Positions 13,969 to 21,063 of a DNA stretch of 21,861 bases are shown here, piece by piece (position 1 is the first letter of the stretch; the number at the start of each line of letters is the position of its first letter). The DNA lies in the NCBI GenBank assembly GCA_018303645.1, contig JAGVXR010000017.1, positions 1-21,861 of the forward strand. Reading direction: 5' to 3'. The notes below the pieces were generated by a model. The model was not told the origin of the DNA, did not search any database, and saw nothing but the letters and a program-made list of their open reading frames with translations. This stretch comes from Candidatus Woesearchaeota archaeon. GTDB taxonomy: Archaea; Nanobdellota; Nanobdellia; Woesearchaeales; GW2011-AR4. The position numbers and the translations under genes are program-made.

Positions 13969-15657
13969 TTAGCCATGCGTGTACCAAAACATCAATTTGT
14001 CATTTTTTTTATCGTCTAATTTGCAGAATCCAAACCTTGTGAACTGCACAATCTCCCCGATTTTTAAATTCTTGGCCATAGGCTCTGCCAAGCCTTTTTT
14101 CACTTCTTTGTTCGGCATCAAAATCTCCGCTTTGATCAAGTCTTTTTGAACAGGCAGCCAGTGTATTATTTTGTCGCCGCTTTTCTTGTATTTTTCATAC
14201 TCCAGGGAATCAAAAACAAAATTGTTTTTCTTTTTTGTGAAATTAAGGCAGTCCATCAGCCTGTATAATTTTCCATCTTTAAATTCCCTGAAGTCTTTTT
14301 CTGCAACGTAAAACCCATCTTTTGTCTTGAATTTTCTGGTGCCCCTATCTGCAAAATCAGGGTGCAGCTTAAGTTCGCATACTTGCTCTTTGGCATTCTC
14401 AATCTTTATTTCCTTTGGGTTTTCAACAAAAAAATAGCGATTGCATTTTGCATCAAGCATTCTTCTGTTATGTACAATTAAATCATCCCAAGTAAGCACA
14501 GCCTCTGTTTTCGTCAAGCCGGTCGTGAGAACAAACTCCCTTATCGCTTCGGGCAAAAATCCCCTTCTTCGCAAAGCAACCAAGGTTGTCAGTGAAGGGT
14601 CATCCCATCCAATAAGCTGCTTCTTCTGCACCTTTTCCCTTATAATCCTGCCTGAGCTTTCTACCCCCTCAAGATTGAACCTTGCAAACTCGTAAATTTT
14701 TGTTTCGCGGAACCCTGCCATTGTCTGTATCAATCTTTGCAGCTCGTTTCTTAATTCAAATTCCTTGCTTCTCAATCTGTGAGTAATCCCTTCTATGCCG
14801 TCCATAATGGCGCTTTCGAAGTCATAAGCAGGCCACAGCCTGTATTTCCTCTTCTTCATTGGATGCGGCTTGTCAACAATCCTGAAAATAATGGGGTCCC
14901 TTAAAGTTGAGTTTGGGCTTTGCATGTGCCCTTTAAGCCTTAACACGTATTTTCCAGCCCTTGCTTTGAACATCTCCTGCCATTTCTCAAAATTTTTTTC
15001 CGGCAGAATATACCTGTGCTCGCATTCTGTTCCATTTTTCCTGTTTTCCTTTATTGTTTCCTGCGGGCATGAGCATACATAAGCATGATTGTCATTGATT
15101 AATTTTTCAGCGTACCTGTATAATTCTTCCATATAGTCTGATGCATACTCAATCTTGTCAGGCTTGATGCCGAGCCATACATAATTTTCCAGATTTATAT
15201 CGTAGAAATCAGCTTCAACCATCTCCGGGTTAGTGTCCTCAAACCTTAAGTAGAAAGTGCCGTTGTAGCGCTTTGCAAGCTCGTAATTCACAATGATTGC
15301 CTTTGCATGCCCTATGTGCGGGTATTTGCTGGGCTCAGGCGGAAAAGCTGTCACAACTTTCTGCCCTTCCCTTATGTTGAGAAACTCAAAAATGTCCTTT
15401 TCCTTTGATTCTGCCTTCTTTTCCAGCAGCTCAGGAGCTAATTCCTGCAGCTTTTTTCCCTGCTTTTCTTGAGAAAGGCTGTTGACTTCCTTGATTACCT
15501 TGGCTGTTTCTTTGCCTATATCCCTGGCTTTTTCCTTCAATTCAGGGTTTTCAGCAAGAACTTTTCCTAGGACAGCCCCTATGTTTGCCTTGCCGCTGTA
15601 CTTAAGCGCGTTCTGCAGGGCGTATTTCAAAATCATTCCTTTAAGCTTTTCATCCAT
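13969..15657 (-). CDS. gltX: Glutamyl-tRNA synthetase, archaeal type
   Basis: Charges tRNA-Glu with glutamate; archaeal enzymes are usually non-discriminating and also charge tRNA-Gln. The 562-residue class I synthetase has a helical N-terminal part (1-95), the Rossmann catalytic core with PPEPSKYPHIGHAKA (HIGH at 114-117), LRFEDTNPE (138-145), a zinc-type site C195/C197/C212/H214 and the stem-contact and beta-barrel domains of the GlnRS-like subclass to the end. The KMSKS-equivalent loop reads EGVESSGRII (331-340) where archaeal relatives usually have LSKR-type sequence, so the usual Lys is missing. A TATA-like box (about 15681-15692) is about 25-35 bases before the ATG. Confidence 0.95.
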   Translation of the reverse strand: MDEKLKGMILKYALQNALKYSGKANIGAVLGKVLAENPELKEKARDIGKETAKVIKEVNSLSQEKQGKKLQELAPELLEKKAESKEKDIFEFLNIREGQKVVTAFPPEPSKYPHIGHAKAIIVNYELAKRYNGTFYLRFEDTNPEMVEADFYDINLENYVWLGIKPDKIEYASDYMEELYRYAEKLINDNHAYVCSCPQETIKENRKNGTECEHRYILPEKNFEKWQEMFKARAGKYVLRLKGHMQSPNSTLRDPIIFRIVDKPHPMKKRKYRLWPAYDFESAIMDGIEGITHRLRSKEFELRNELQRLIQTMAGFRETKIYEFARFNLEGVESSGRIIREKVQKKQLIGWDDPSLTTLVALRRRGFLPEAIREFVLTTGLTKTEAVLTWDDLIVHNRRMLDAKCNRYFFVENPKEIKIENAKEQVCELKLHPDFADRGTRKFKTKDGFYVAEKDFREFKDGKLYRLMDCLNFTKKKNNFVFDSLEYEKYKKSGDKIIHWLPVQKDLIKAEILMPNKEVKKGLAEPMAKNLKIGEIVQFTRFGFCKLDDKKNDKLMFWYTHG

Positions 15658-15775
15658 AATTTTGGATAAAATAGAAAGTTATATAAATAACTTATTCTAC
15701 GAAAAGCAGTTACACAAAGGCTGAAGGGGTTATTCTTGGTTTTCTCCCTTTTATTTAACGGGGATTTTATGGTTG

Positions 15776-15820
15776 CGAAAAACAATGTTTTTCGAAACCC
15801 CCGAAAATCGGTGATTTTCG
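15776..15820 (+). repeat. Tandem triloop hairpin pair abutting the histone start codon
   Basis: CGAAAAAC-AAT-GTTTTTCG (15776-15794), a 7-base spacer AAACCCC, then CGAAAATC-GGT-GATTTTCG (15802-15820). The second hairpin ends at the base before the histone ATG (15821), so it would cover the ribosome binding region of any transcript starting upstream. Same architecture as 16264-16307 and 16353-16398. Confidence 0.8.
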
Positions 15821-16033
15821 ATGGGAAGGAAGAGTTCTACAATACCGAAGGCAAGCGTTGCAAGGCTGCTGATGAAGGCAGGCGCAAAAAGAGTATCGCA
15901 AGACGCAGTTGACGCCTTTACAGACGTTCTTACAGACATGGCAGTCAAGATTTCCTCAAAAGCCAGCCAGATAGCAAAGCATGCCGGCAGAAAGACTGTT
16001 CATGAGGGGGATATTAAGCTGGCTGCAAAATAA
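15821..16033 (+). CDS. Archaeal histone
   Basis: Packages DNA as dimers and longer stacks. The 70-residue product is a single histone fold (IPKASVARLLMKAGAKRVSQ, DAFTDVLTDMAVKI, AKHAGRKTVHEGDIKLAAK) with the conserved Arg/Lys and the RKTVxxxDIKLA end seen in HMf-type histones. Length is standard. The ATG directly follows two hairpins (15776-15820), which is unusual for a gene expected to be strongly expressed and suggests post-transcriptional control, or that translation depends on hairpin opening. It is divergent from gltX. Confidence 0.95.
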   Translation: MGRKSSTIPKASVARLLMKAGAKRVSQDAVDAFTDVLTDMAVKISSKASQIAKHAGRKTVHEGDIKLAAK

Positions 16034-16082
16034 ATTTTTTAAGAAAATCTTTTAAACAACGCATTTTTCTGGCTTATACAAT

Positions 16083-16178
16083 GGGCTGGTGATTCAATCC
16101 GGAACTACAAAAAGTAGTGGGTAATAGAATGCTCCCTTGGCTTGGGAGATGCTCGGGGTTCAAATCCCCGCCAGTCCA
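16083..16178 (+). tRNA. tRNA-Ala(GGC) with a D-loop intron
   Basis: Acceptor arms GGGCTGG (16083-16089) and CCAGTCC (16171-16177) pair with the G3-U70 wobble that identifies alanine tRNAs; A73 follows at 16178. Anticodon arm CTCCC-TTGGCTT-GGGAG (16132-16148) gives anticodon GGC; T arm CGGGG-TTCAAAT-CCCCG is perfect. The D stem is ATTC/GAAT, but its loop is 31 bases. Removing 22 bases (16103-16124) leaves the loop AATCCGGTA, a standard D-loop, and a 74-base tRNA. CCA is not encoded. A TATA-like box (about 16050-16057) precedes it. Confidence 0.92.
16103..16124 (+). other. tRNA-Ala intron, bulge-helix-bulge type, between positions 19 and 20
   Basis: Central helix ATCC (16097-16100)/GGGT (16119-16122, one G-U), bulges GGA (16101-16103) and AAT (16123-16125), inner helix ACTAC/GTAGT (16104-16108/16114-16118) with loop AAAAA, outer helix the D stem. 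Cleavage after the second base of each bulge removes 22 bases. This is canonical geometry at a non-canonical site; boundaries are inferred. Confidence 0.75.
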
Positions 16179-16195
16179 TTTTTTATTTAAAACAT

Positions 16196-16412
16196 CAAAA
16201 TTCCACTTATCTATGATAAGTGGTTTAAGTATAACAAAGATATTGCATGGAATTTGGATGTCGCAAAAATCGAAGATTTTTGGGATCTTGAAAATGTTAA
16301 CATTTTCCCGATGCTCAAAAACCACCATCAAATAAGTGGAATTTTGTAGCCATGAAAATTCATTGAATTTTCAGGGTTTCGAAAATCGTGGATTTTCGCG
16401 GGTGGTTTTTGA
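16196..16412 (+). repeat. Hairpin-dense element with crossing inverted repeats
   Basis: Between tRNA-Ala and the HAD gene lie five hairpins: CCACTTATC/GATAAGTGG around TAT (16203-16223), CAAAAATC/GATTTTTG around GAA (16264-16282), GAAAATG/CATTTTC around TTAA (16290-16307), TGAAAATTC/GAATTTTCA around ATT (16353-16373), and CGAAAATC/GATTTTCG around GTG (16380-16398). Two longer inverted repeats cross: 15 bases (16196-16210 with 16332-16346) and 12 bases (16315-16326 with 16401-16412), a pseudoknot order. It ends one base before the HAD ATG. I see no convincing gene in it. Confidence 0.75.
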
Positions 16413-16413
16413 C

Positions 16414-17007
16414 ATGATAAAAGCGATTATTTTTGACGGCGGCGGGGTAATTGTAAACCAGGAACTATTGATGAAAAAATTTATCAGAATATTCAAACCA
16501 AAAAACAAGAAAAAATTTATGAATGATATAAATATCGAAGCAATACCCTTGTGCAAGAATGAGATTTCTGAGAAAGGATTTTGGATTAAAATTGCAGGTA
16601 TTTATGGAAAAAGCCCGGAAAAAATCCCAAAAAATCTCTGGACAGAGAATTTTGACAAATTAACAAAAATTGACAGAAATATGGTGCAATTAATTAAAAA
16701 ACTGAGAAAAAGCTACAAAACTGGATTTGTATCAAACACAATAAGGCCTCATGAAAGGATCAATAGAAAAAGAGGGCTTTTCAAGTTATTTGATGCAGTA
16801 GTGCTATCGCATAGAATCGGAATGGCAAAGGATGACAAAAGAATTTTTCTCATGGCAGCTAAAAAACTCAAAGTTAAGCCTAAGGAATGCATCTTCATAG
16901 ACGATGTCAAAGATTTTGTTAATGTGGCGAAGTCCACCTGCATGAAAGGCATCCAATTCAAGAATATTGGACAGCTTAAATCCGAGTTAAATGAAATTTT
17001 GAATTAA
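16414..17007 (+). CDS. HAD-superfamily hydrolase (phosphatase)
   Basis: A 197-residue HAD enzyme of the YihX-like subgroup, probably acting on a small phosphorylated metabolite. Motif I is IIFDGGGVI (5-13, nucleophile Asp8), motif II lies at GFVSNT, motif III Lys in GMAKDDKRIF, and motif IV is CIFIDDVKDFVNVA, which would bind Mg. The cap is the helical insert after motif I. The frame is open upstream to 16336, but that extension translates hairpin DNA, so the ATG at 16414 is chosen. It leads a tight operon: the next gene starts after a 1-base gap. Confidence 0.88.
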   Translation: MIKAIIFDGGGVIVNQELLMKKFIRIFKPKNKKKFMNDINIEAIPLCKNEISEKGFWIKIAGIYGKSPEKIPKNLWTENFDKLTKIDRNMVQLIKKLRKSYKTGFVSNTIRPHERINRKRGLFKLFDAVVLSHRIGMAKDDKRIFLMAAKKLKVKPKECIFIDDVKDFVNVAKSTCMKGIQFKNIGQLKSELNEILN

Positions 17008-17008
17008 A

Positions 17009-17497
17009 ATGATAGGAATAATCTCAGACACGCATGAAAATGAAAATGCAATAAAAAAAGCAGTTGAAATATTCAAGGATAAAAATACTGATTTTGTCGT
17101 GCACTGCGGCGACATAATAAGCCCGCCTATGCTTGAGCATTTCAAGGGATTGAAAATGAAATTTGTGTTTGGCAACAATGACGGCGAAAAGGCAGGGTTA
17201 AACAAGATGGCAAGCGAGTACGGATGGGAAAAAATAACAGATGAAAAGGAGTTTGATTACGGAGGAAAGAAATTCTATGTTTATCATGGAACAAATAAAG
17301 AAAAACTTGACAATGCAATCAAAAGCAATAAATATGACTATGTGTTGACGGGGCACACACACATAAAAATGGACGAAAAATCAGGCAAAACAAGAGTTAT
17401 AAACCCGGGCGCTTTGTTCAGGATTTATCCTTACACTGTTGCACTGCTTGACGCCGAAAAAGACGAGTTGGAATTTGTAAAAATACCTCAAAGATAA
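17009..17497 (+). CDS. Metallophosphoesterase, YfcE/MJ0936 type
   Basis: A 162-residue phosphodiesterase. All metal ligands of the family are present: ISDTHEN (Asp7, His9), HCGDI, GNNDGE, VYHGT and GHTHIKMD. MJ0936-type enzymes hydrolyse phosphodiesters in vitro with Mn or Ni; the in vivo substrate is unknown. Length is normal. The gene begins one base after the HAD stop codon and ends one base before the HIT gene, so the three are almost certainly cotranscribed and may act together on phosphorylated nucleotides or sugars. Confidence 0.93.
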   Translation: MIGIISDTHENENAIKKAVEIFKDKNTDFVVHCGDIISPPMLEHFKGLKMKFVFGNNDGEKAGLNKMASEYGWEKITDEKEFDYGGKKFYVYHGTNKEKLDNAIKSNKYDYVLTGHTHIKMDEKSGKTRVINPGALFRIYPYTVALLDAEKDELEFVKIPQR

Positions 17498-17498
17498 A

Positions 17499-17909
17499 AT
17501 GGAAGACTGCATATTCTGCAAAATAGTTGATGGCAAAATACCTGCCGCAAAGGTTTATGAAGATAGCAAGGTCATCGGTTTTCTTGACATAATGCCCGCG
17601 AATAAAGGACACTGCCTTGTTGTGCCTAAGCAGCATGCCCAGACATTGGTGGAGATGAATGAAGATGACCTGACTGCTACGATAACGGCTGCAAAGAAAG
17701 TTGCAAATGCCCAGTCATTAAGCTTTGGGAATGCTGGCTTTAATCTTGTCATGAATAACGGCAAGGAAGCGGGGCAGATTGTAAATCATGCCCACATTCA
17801 TGTGATACCCAGATTCCAGAAGGACAGGCTTCGCATTAAATGGAGCCATCTGAAGTATGAAGATGAAGAGATAAAAGAATATGCCGAGAAGATAAAGAAG
17901 TTTATTTAA
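17499..17909 (+). CDS. HIT family protein
   Basis: A nucleotide hydrolase or transferase of the histidine-triad family, 136 residues. The catalytic triad motif is HAHIHVIPR near residue 92, preceded by the zinc pair CIFC (4-7) in the usual CIFCKIVDGKIPA start. Family members hydrolyse adenosine phosphoramidates or dinucleoside polyphosphates. It closes the HAD-phosphoesterase-HIT operon and abuts the convergent Tat-signal gene with no gap (stop codons at 17907-17909 and 17910-17912). Confidence 0.95.
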   Translation: MEDCIFCKIVDGKIPAAKVYEDSKVIGFLDIMPANKGHCLVVPKQHAQTLVEMNEDDLTATITAAKKVANAQSLSFGNAGFNLVMNNGKEAGQIVNHAHIHVIPRFQKDRLRIKWSHLKYEDEEIKEYAEKIKKFI

Positions 17910-18713
17910 TCAATCAACTTTTGTTCTTCTGAATGCCTCAACATCTGCCAACCGATACAATTCTTTCATATAAATTTCCTGTGGCTCAATTTCTTTGCTT
18001 AAGACAACAGCCATATTTTTAAAGTCAGAATCTTCCTTTATGGTGATTGCGGCTTTATTTTCTCTTACTGTAATCTCTCCGGTTAGCGGGCCTCCTGTCT
18101 TGTCTACTAATTTTACTTCTATCGCATCTGTTGTCTTTTTTCCTTTTTTCATATCTGTTAATGCCTGAATAATGGCTGTAAGCACGTCAACCCTCGGCAA
18201 GTCATACTTTTTGGTACTGTGGTTCTCAGACTCCTGTTTAAGGTTTTCTTCAAACAAATTCACTTCAAGACCACTGCCGGTGTATTTGAAATCAAGTGTA
18301 AATCTATCATTCCTGTGGTACCCTGAAAACAGCAATGCCAAGTAATTAATCAACCCCAAATTGCGGAAGTTTCTGCGTATCTTCACTTTAGCAGGCAATA
18401 ATACGCCATTTTTAGCCATTCCTTCAGAATAATGGCCGTATACTAAATCATCGTCGTTTACTACGTTATTCTTGCTTCCCTTGCTAAAAACCCTAAAATC
18501 GGAGAAATAAGCGGTGTCATTGACTCTTGTTTCAAGCTCAGCATCCACTTTAATTCCATAAAATAAATTGATATTTGCGTCAAAAGCATAAAGCTCCTTT
18601 TGTTCCTGCCCTATTGCAGCTCTCTGGCTAAATCTGGGTAAATAATCTGCCAGCAATGCCAACCCAGCAGCTTCTATGCGCCGTAAAAAATCGCGCCTTG
18701 TAATCATGTACAC
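17910..18713 (-). CDS. Tat-signal exported protein, possibly DUF3108-like
   Basis: The N-terminus MITRRDFLRRIEAAGLALLA carries a twin-arginine motif (T-R-R-D-F-L) with a mild hydrophobic core, indicating export of a folded protein. The rest is strand-rich and without Cys. Segments such as GHYSEGMAKNGVLLPAKVKI and DLPRVDVLTAIIQAL recall the DUF3108 family of exported proteins, but this is weak. The start could be GTG 18713 (six bases behind GGTGGT) or ATG 18707; both keep the signal intact. No tat genes are visible in the window. Confidence 0.7.
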   Translation of the reverse strand: MYMITRRDFLRRIEAAGLALLADYLPRFSQRAAIGQEQKELYAFDANINLFYGIKVDAELETRVNDTAYFSDFRVFSKGSKNNVVNDDDLVYGHYSEGMAKNGVLLPAKVKIRRNFRNLGLINYLALLFSGYHRNDRFTLDFKYTGSGLEVNLFEENLKQESENHSTKKYDLPRVDVLTAIIQALTDMKKGKKTTDAIEVKLVDKTGGPLTGEITVRENKAAITIKEDSDFKNMAVVLSKEIEPQEIYMKELYRLADVEAFRRTKVD

Positions 18714-18814
18714 TTAAATACCACCCAGACTATAGTAATCAAATTCAGTTTAAAAACCCTTCCAGAATAAGTTTAGCAACATTTTTAAAAAGTCGCTTTA
18801 TTCTTTTGCTTTAT

Positions 18815-18903
18815 GCCGAAGTAACTCAGCCTGGCTAGAGTGATGCTCTCATAGGCATTGCTTAGAAAGGCATAAGTCGGGAGTTCAAATCTCCCCTTCG
18901 GCA
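18815..18903 (+). tRNA. tRNA-Met(CAT), elongator, with a 14-base intron
   Basis: Acceptor GCCGAAG/CTTCGGC with A73 at 18903; D arm ACTC-AGCCTGGCTA-GAGT; anticodon stem ATGCT (18843-18847)/GGCAT (18869-18873); anticodon CAT at 18850-18852; T arm GGGAG-TTCAAAT-CTCCC. The anticodon stem lacks the three G-C pairs of initiators, and G1-C72 with A73 fits elongator Met rather than Ile(CAU), though the latter is not excluded. The intron 18854-18867 sits at the canonical 37/38 site, with bulges TAG and AAA and a central helix with one mismatch. Mature length is 75. Confidence 0.92.
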
Positions 18904-18960
18904 TTTTACAAACCAAAAAATTTAATAAATGCATAAATAAATGACAATCCTGTGGTTTTT

Positions 18961-19512
18961 ATGGAAGCAAATATGCAGAACCTTAAATTGAATATAGGCG
19001 ACAAGGCTCCTGACTTCAGCCTGCCTGGAGTTGACGGCAGGGTTTATAATTTAGGCAGCTTCAGGGGCAGGAAAATACTTGTTGTTGTTTTCATGTGCAA
19101 CCACTGCCCTTACGTGCAGGGCTCTCTTGATAGGATTAAGGCGATACAAGCTGATTTCGGCATTAAAGGCGTGCAGGTTGTCGGCATAAACGCAAATGAT
19201 GAAGTTAACTACCCTGATGACAGCTTTGACAAAATGATTGAAGTGAGCAAAATCAAGAAGATAGACTTCCCATATTTAAGGGACGAGGACCAAAAAGCTG
19301 CAACCGCCTATGGCGCGCAATGCACTCCAGAATGCTTTGTATTTGACGGCGAGAGAAAGCTAAGGTATCATGGCAGAGTTGATGACAGCCCAAAAGATGA
19401 AAGCAAGGCAACTGTGACAGACTTGAGGAATGCGATTGACTCTTTGGTTCACAACAGGAAAGTCACAATTGAAATGGCGCCTGCAATCGGATGCTCGATA
19501 AAGTGGAGATGA
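18961..19512 (+). CDS. Thioredoxin-fold (AhpC/TSA-like) protein with CNHC motif
   Basis: A 183-residue redoxin: GDKAPDFSLPGVDG is the peroxiredoxin/thioredoxin entry, VVVFMCNHCPYVQ holds the redox pair Cys46/Cys49, and YGAQCTPECFVFD contains the cis-Pro region and two further Cys. The C-terminal IGCSIKWR is a conserved signature of this thioredoxin-family group. The Cys-x-x-Cys pair suggests a disulfide reductase or oxidoreductase rather than a one-Cys peroxidase. No signal peptide, so cytosolic. ATG 18961 is preferred to the in-frame GTG 18952; ATG 18973 is also possible. Confidence 0.9.
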   Translation: MEANMQNLKLNIGDKAPDFSLPGVDGRVYNLGSFRGRKILVVVFMCNHCPYVQGSLDRIKAIQADFGIKGVQVVGINANDEVNYPDDSFDKMIEVSKIKKIDFPYLRDEDQKAATAYGAQCTPECFVFDGERKLRYHGRVDDSPKDESKATVTDLRNAIDSLVHNRKVTIEMAPAIGCSIKWR

Positions 19513-19666
19513 AAATTATATTATTTAAACACAACATTTTTCTTCTTCGTTGCAAGTAGAATTAAAAATATAAAAAATAGTCTACTTATTTTTGTCATTT
19601 TTAGAGCACATCAATATTTTGCTTTCTTCCGAAAGATTTATAAAAAACTTAAATTTCTCAATGTAA
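19513..19666 (+). promoter_or_regulatory. AT-rich intergenic region with promoter for 19667 gene
   Basis: A TATA box GATTTATAAAA (about 19635-19645) lies about 22-30 bases before the ATG at 19667. An inverted pair AAGTAGA/TCTACTT (about 19553-19586) may mark the end of the redoxin transcript. Nothing else is apparent. Confidence 0.45.
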
Positions 19667-20041
19667 ATGGAAAAACAGGAAAGAATATGTGTTAAGACAG
19701 ACCAACTTTATGCAGGTTCGGGGTGTGTCTTGAATCAAGCTTGGGTTGATAAATATTTAAATAAAGGCTCAGAAAGGCTAATGGAAGATCTATTAGAAAA
19801 TCCAGTAAGATTTGTTCGGCACGATGATTCCACTGGGACGATTAAAGGGACGCAAATAACTGTTGATTATCGAGATATTCAAAAGGCATATGCCGCATTA
19901 AAGCTGGGTATCCATGAGATTCCAATGGTTTATAGTAATATGAGAGAAAGTTCTCTTTCAATTACTAAAGTACAAGATTTAACAATGCTTACAGATAAAG
20001 AATACGACTCGATGGTTGAAAGATTATGGTTAAATGTTTGA
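19667..20041 (+). CDS. Hypothetical protein
   Basis: Not recognised. A 124-residue soluble protein with two Cys near the start (ICVKTDQLYAGSGC), a helical middle (LNKGSERLMEDLLENPVRF) and an end with DLTMLTDKEYDSMVERLWLN. No signal peptide or membrane span. A well-placed TATA box supports a leaderless start at 19667. Its last 12 bases overlap the convergent glycosyltransferase gene. Codon use is AT-rich like the 10202 gene, unlike the conserved genes; recent acquisition or fast evolution is possible. Confidence 0.65.
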   Translation: MEKQERICVKTDQLYAGSGCVLNQAWVDKYLNKGSERLMEDLLENPVRFVRHDDSTGTIKGTQITVDYRDIQKAYAALKLGIHEIPMVYSNMRESSLSITKVQDLTMLTDKEYDSMVERLWLNV

Positions 20042-21049
20042 TTTATATCTCAAATTCTCCAAAACTTTCTCGTAATTATATTTCAAAGCCTTATTCTCAG
20101 GATATCTCTTCAATTGTTCATCCAAAATTTTCTTCGCTTCCTTAAATTTCCCCACTGACATGTAAACGACAGCCAAATTATTTGCAGGGCTTGGATTTTC
20201 AGGATTGTGCTTCATGCTTTTCTTAAAATACTCAACTGCGCGGTTTTTGTCATTCATTCCAAGATAGATTTTTGCAATTTCGGAAAAAACAAGCTTGTAA
20301 TTCGGGTTTAGCTTTGCTGTTTTCACAAAATATTTCAGGGCATTGCTGAAGTCATTCCTGCCGAGATGCATTCTCGCAGCCTGGTAATTGTAACGTGCGC
20401 TTTCCGTGTTTTCCTCTAATTGCCTAAGAATCATTCTAGAGTATTGTTCTGTTTTCTCGCCTATCAGATTTTCATCTTTCAAAGAGCCGAAATGGTGCAA
20501 AACAGCATCAATTTTTTTATATTTTAAGTTTTTTTCACTTATTGAATCCTCAATCAGTTCATGAACGCGATGCCTGAATTCCAATCCCAAATTGTTCTTA
20601 AACAACCTAACCAAGTGATTGGGGATGTAGAAAGGATATTGCTTAACTAATTCAAAATCAGAATCATTTTTTAAAGCGCCCTCAAAAAAATTGCTGATAT
20701 AAGAGCGTTGCTCCATTTGGAATCCGGCTAAATCACTTTCCGCATTTTCAATGGCATTTTTTATTTTTTCCAAGTCTTTTTTTTCAATTACCTCGTCAGC
20801 ATCAAGCACTAATATCCAGTCCTTTGCTGCATGCTTTATGCTTTCGTTCCTTGCAGCAGAGAAGTCATCAACCCATTTGAAGCCAAAGATTTTTGCATTG
20901 AATCTTTTTGCTGTTTCTTTTGTTTTGTCAGTGCTGCCAGTATCAACAATTATTATATCATCAGCTATTTCTTTAACGGAGTTCAGGCATTGCTCTAAGT
21001 ATCTCTCTTCATTTTTGGTTATCATGCACAATGAGATTGTTTGAGGCAT
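20030..21049 (-). CDS. Family 2 glycosyltransferase with C-terminal TPR repeats
   Basis: Transfers a sugar from a nucleotide donor, probably in surface glycan or glycoprotein synthesis. The GT2 (GT-A) domain begins at once: ISLCMITKNEERYLEQCLNS, IIIVDTGSTDKT (nucleotide binding) and WILVLDADE (Asp-x-Asp metal site). After about residue 200 come tetratricopeptide repeats (YNYQAARMHLGRNDFSNALK; YLGMNDKNRAVEYFKKS; NLAVVYMSVGKFKEAKKIL), which in this group bind protein partners. The reading frame stays open for 31 more codons upstream, but those codons are the tRNA-Ser gene, so the ATG at 21049 is chosen (339 residues). No membrane span. Confidence 0.93.
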   Translation of the reverse strand: MPQTISLCMITKNEERYLEQCLNSVKEIADDIIIVDTGSTDKTKETAKRFNAKIFGFKWVDDFSAARNESIKHAAKDWILVLDADEVIEKKDLEKIKNAIENAESDLAGFQMEQRSYISNFFEGALKNDSDFELVKQYPFYIPNHLVRLFKNNLGLEFRHRVHELIEDSISEKNLKYKKIDAVLHHFGSLKDENLIGEKTEQYSRMILRQLEENTESARYNYQAARMHLGRNDFSNALKYFVKTAKLNPNYKLVFSEIAKIYLGMNDKNRAVEYFKKSMKHNPENPSPANNLAVVYMSVGKFKEAKKILDEQLKRYPENKALKYNYEKVLENLRYKSNI

Positions 21050-21063
21050 TTTAAAATACAAAG

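Noticed and set aside
15769..15820. Upstream ATG at 15769 as histone start
   Set aside because: It is out of frame with the histone and runs into a different reading frame.
16103..16118. A 10-11 base tRNA-Ala intron (bulge-helix-loop) or a 20-base intron ending at 16116
   Set aside because: The first leaves a 20-base D-loop; the second lacks full central-helix pairing. The 16103-16124 intron satisfies all elements.
16074..16335. Frames on both strands across tRNA-Ala and the hairpin region
   Set aside because: They run through the tRNA gene and inverted repeats and encode nothing recognisable.
15776..16398. CRISPR array
   Set aside because: The repeats are hairpins with differing sequence and no regular spacers; no cas genes are present.
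16336..16413. 26-codon N-terminal extension of the HAD protein
   Set aside because: It translates hairpin DNA, and HAD proteins start directly at the MIKAIIFD strand.
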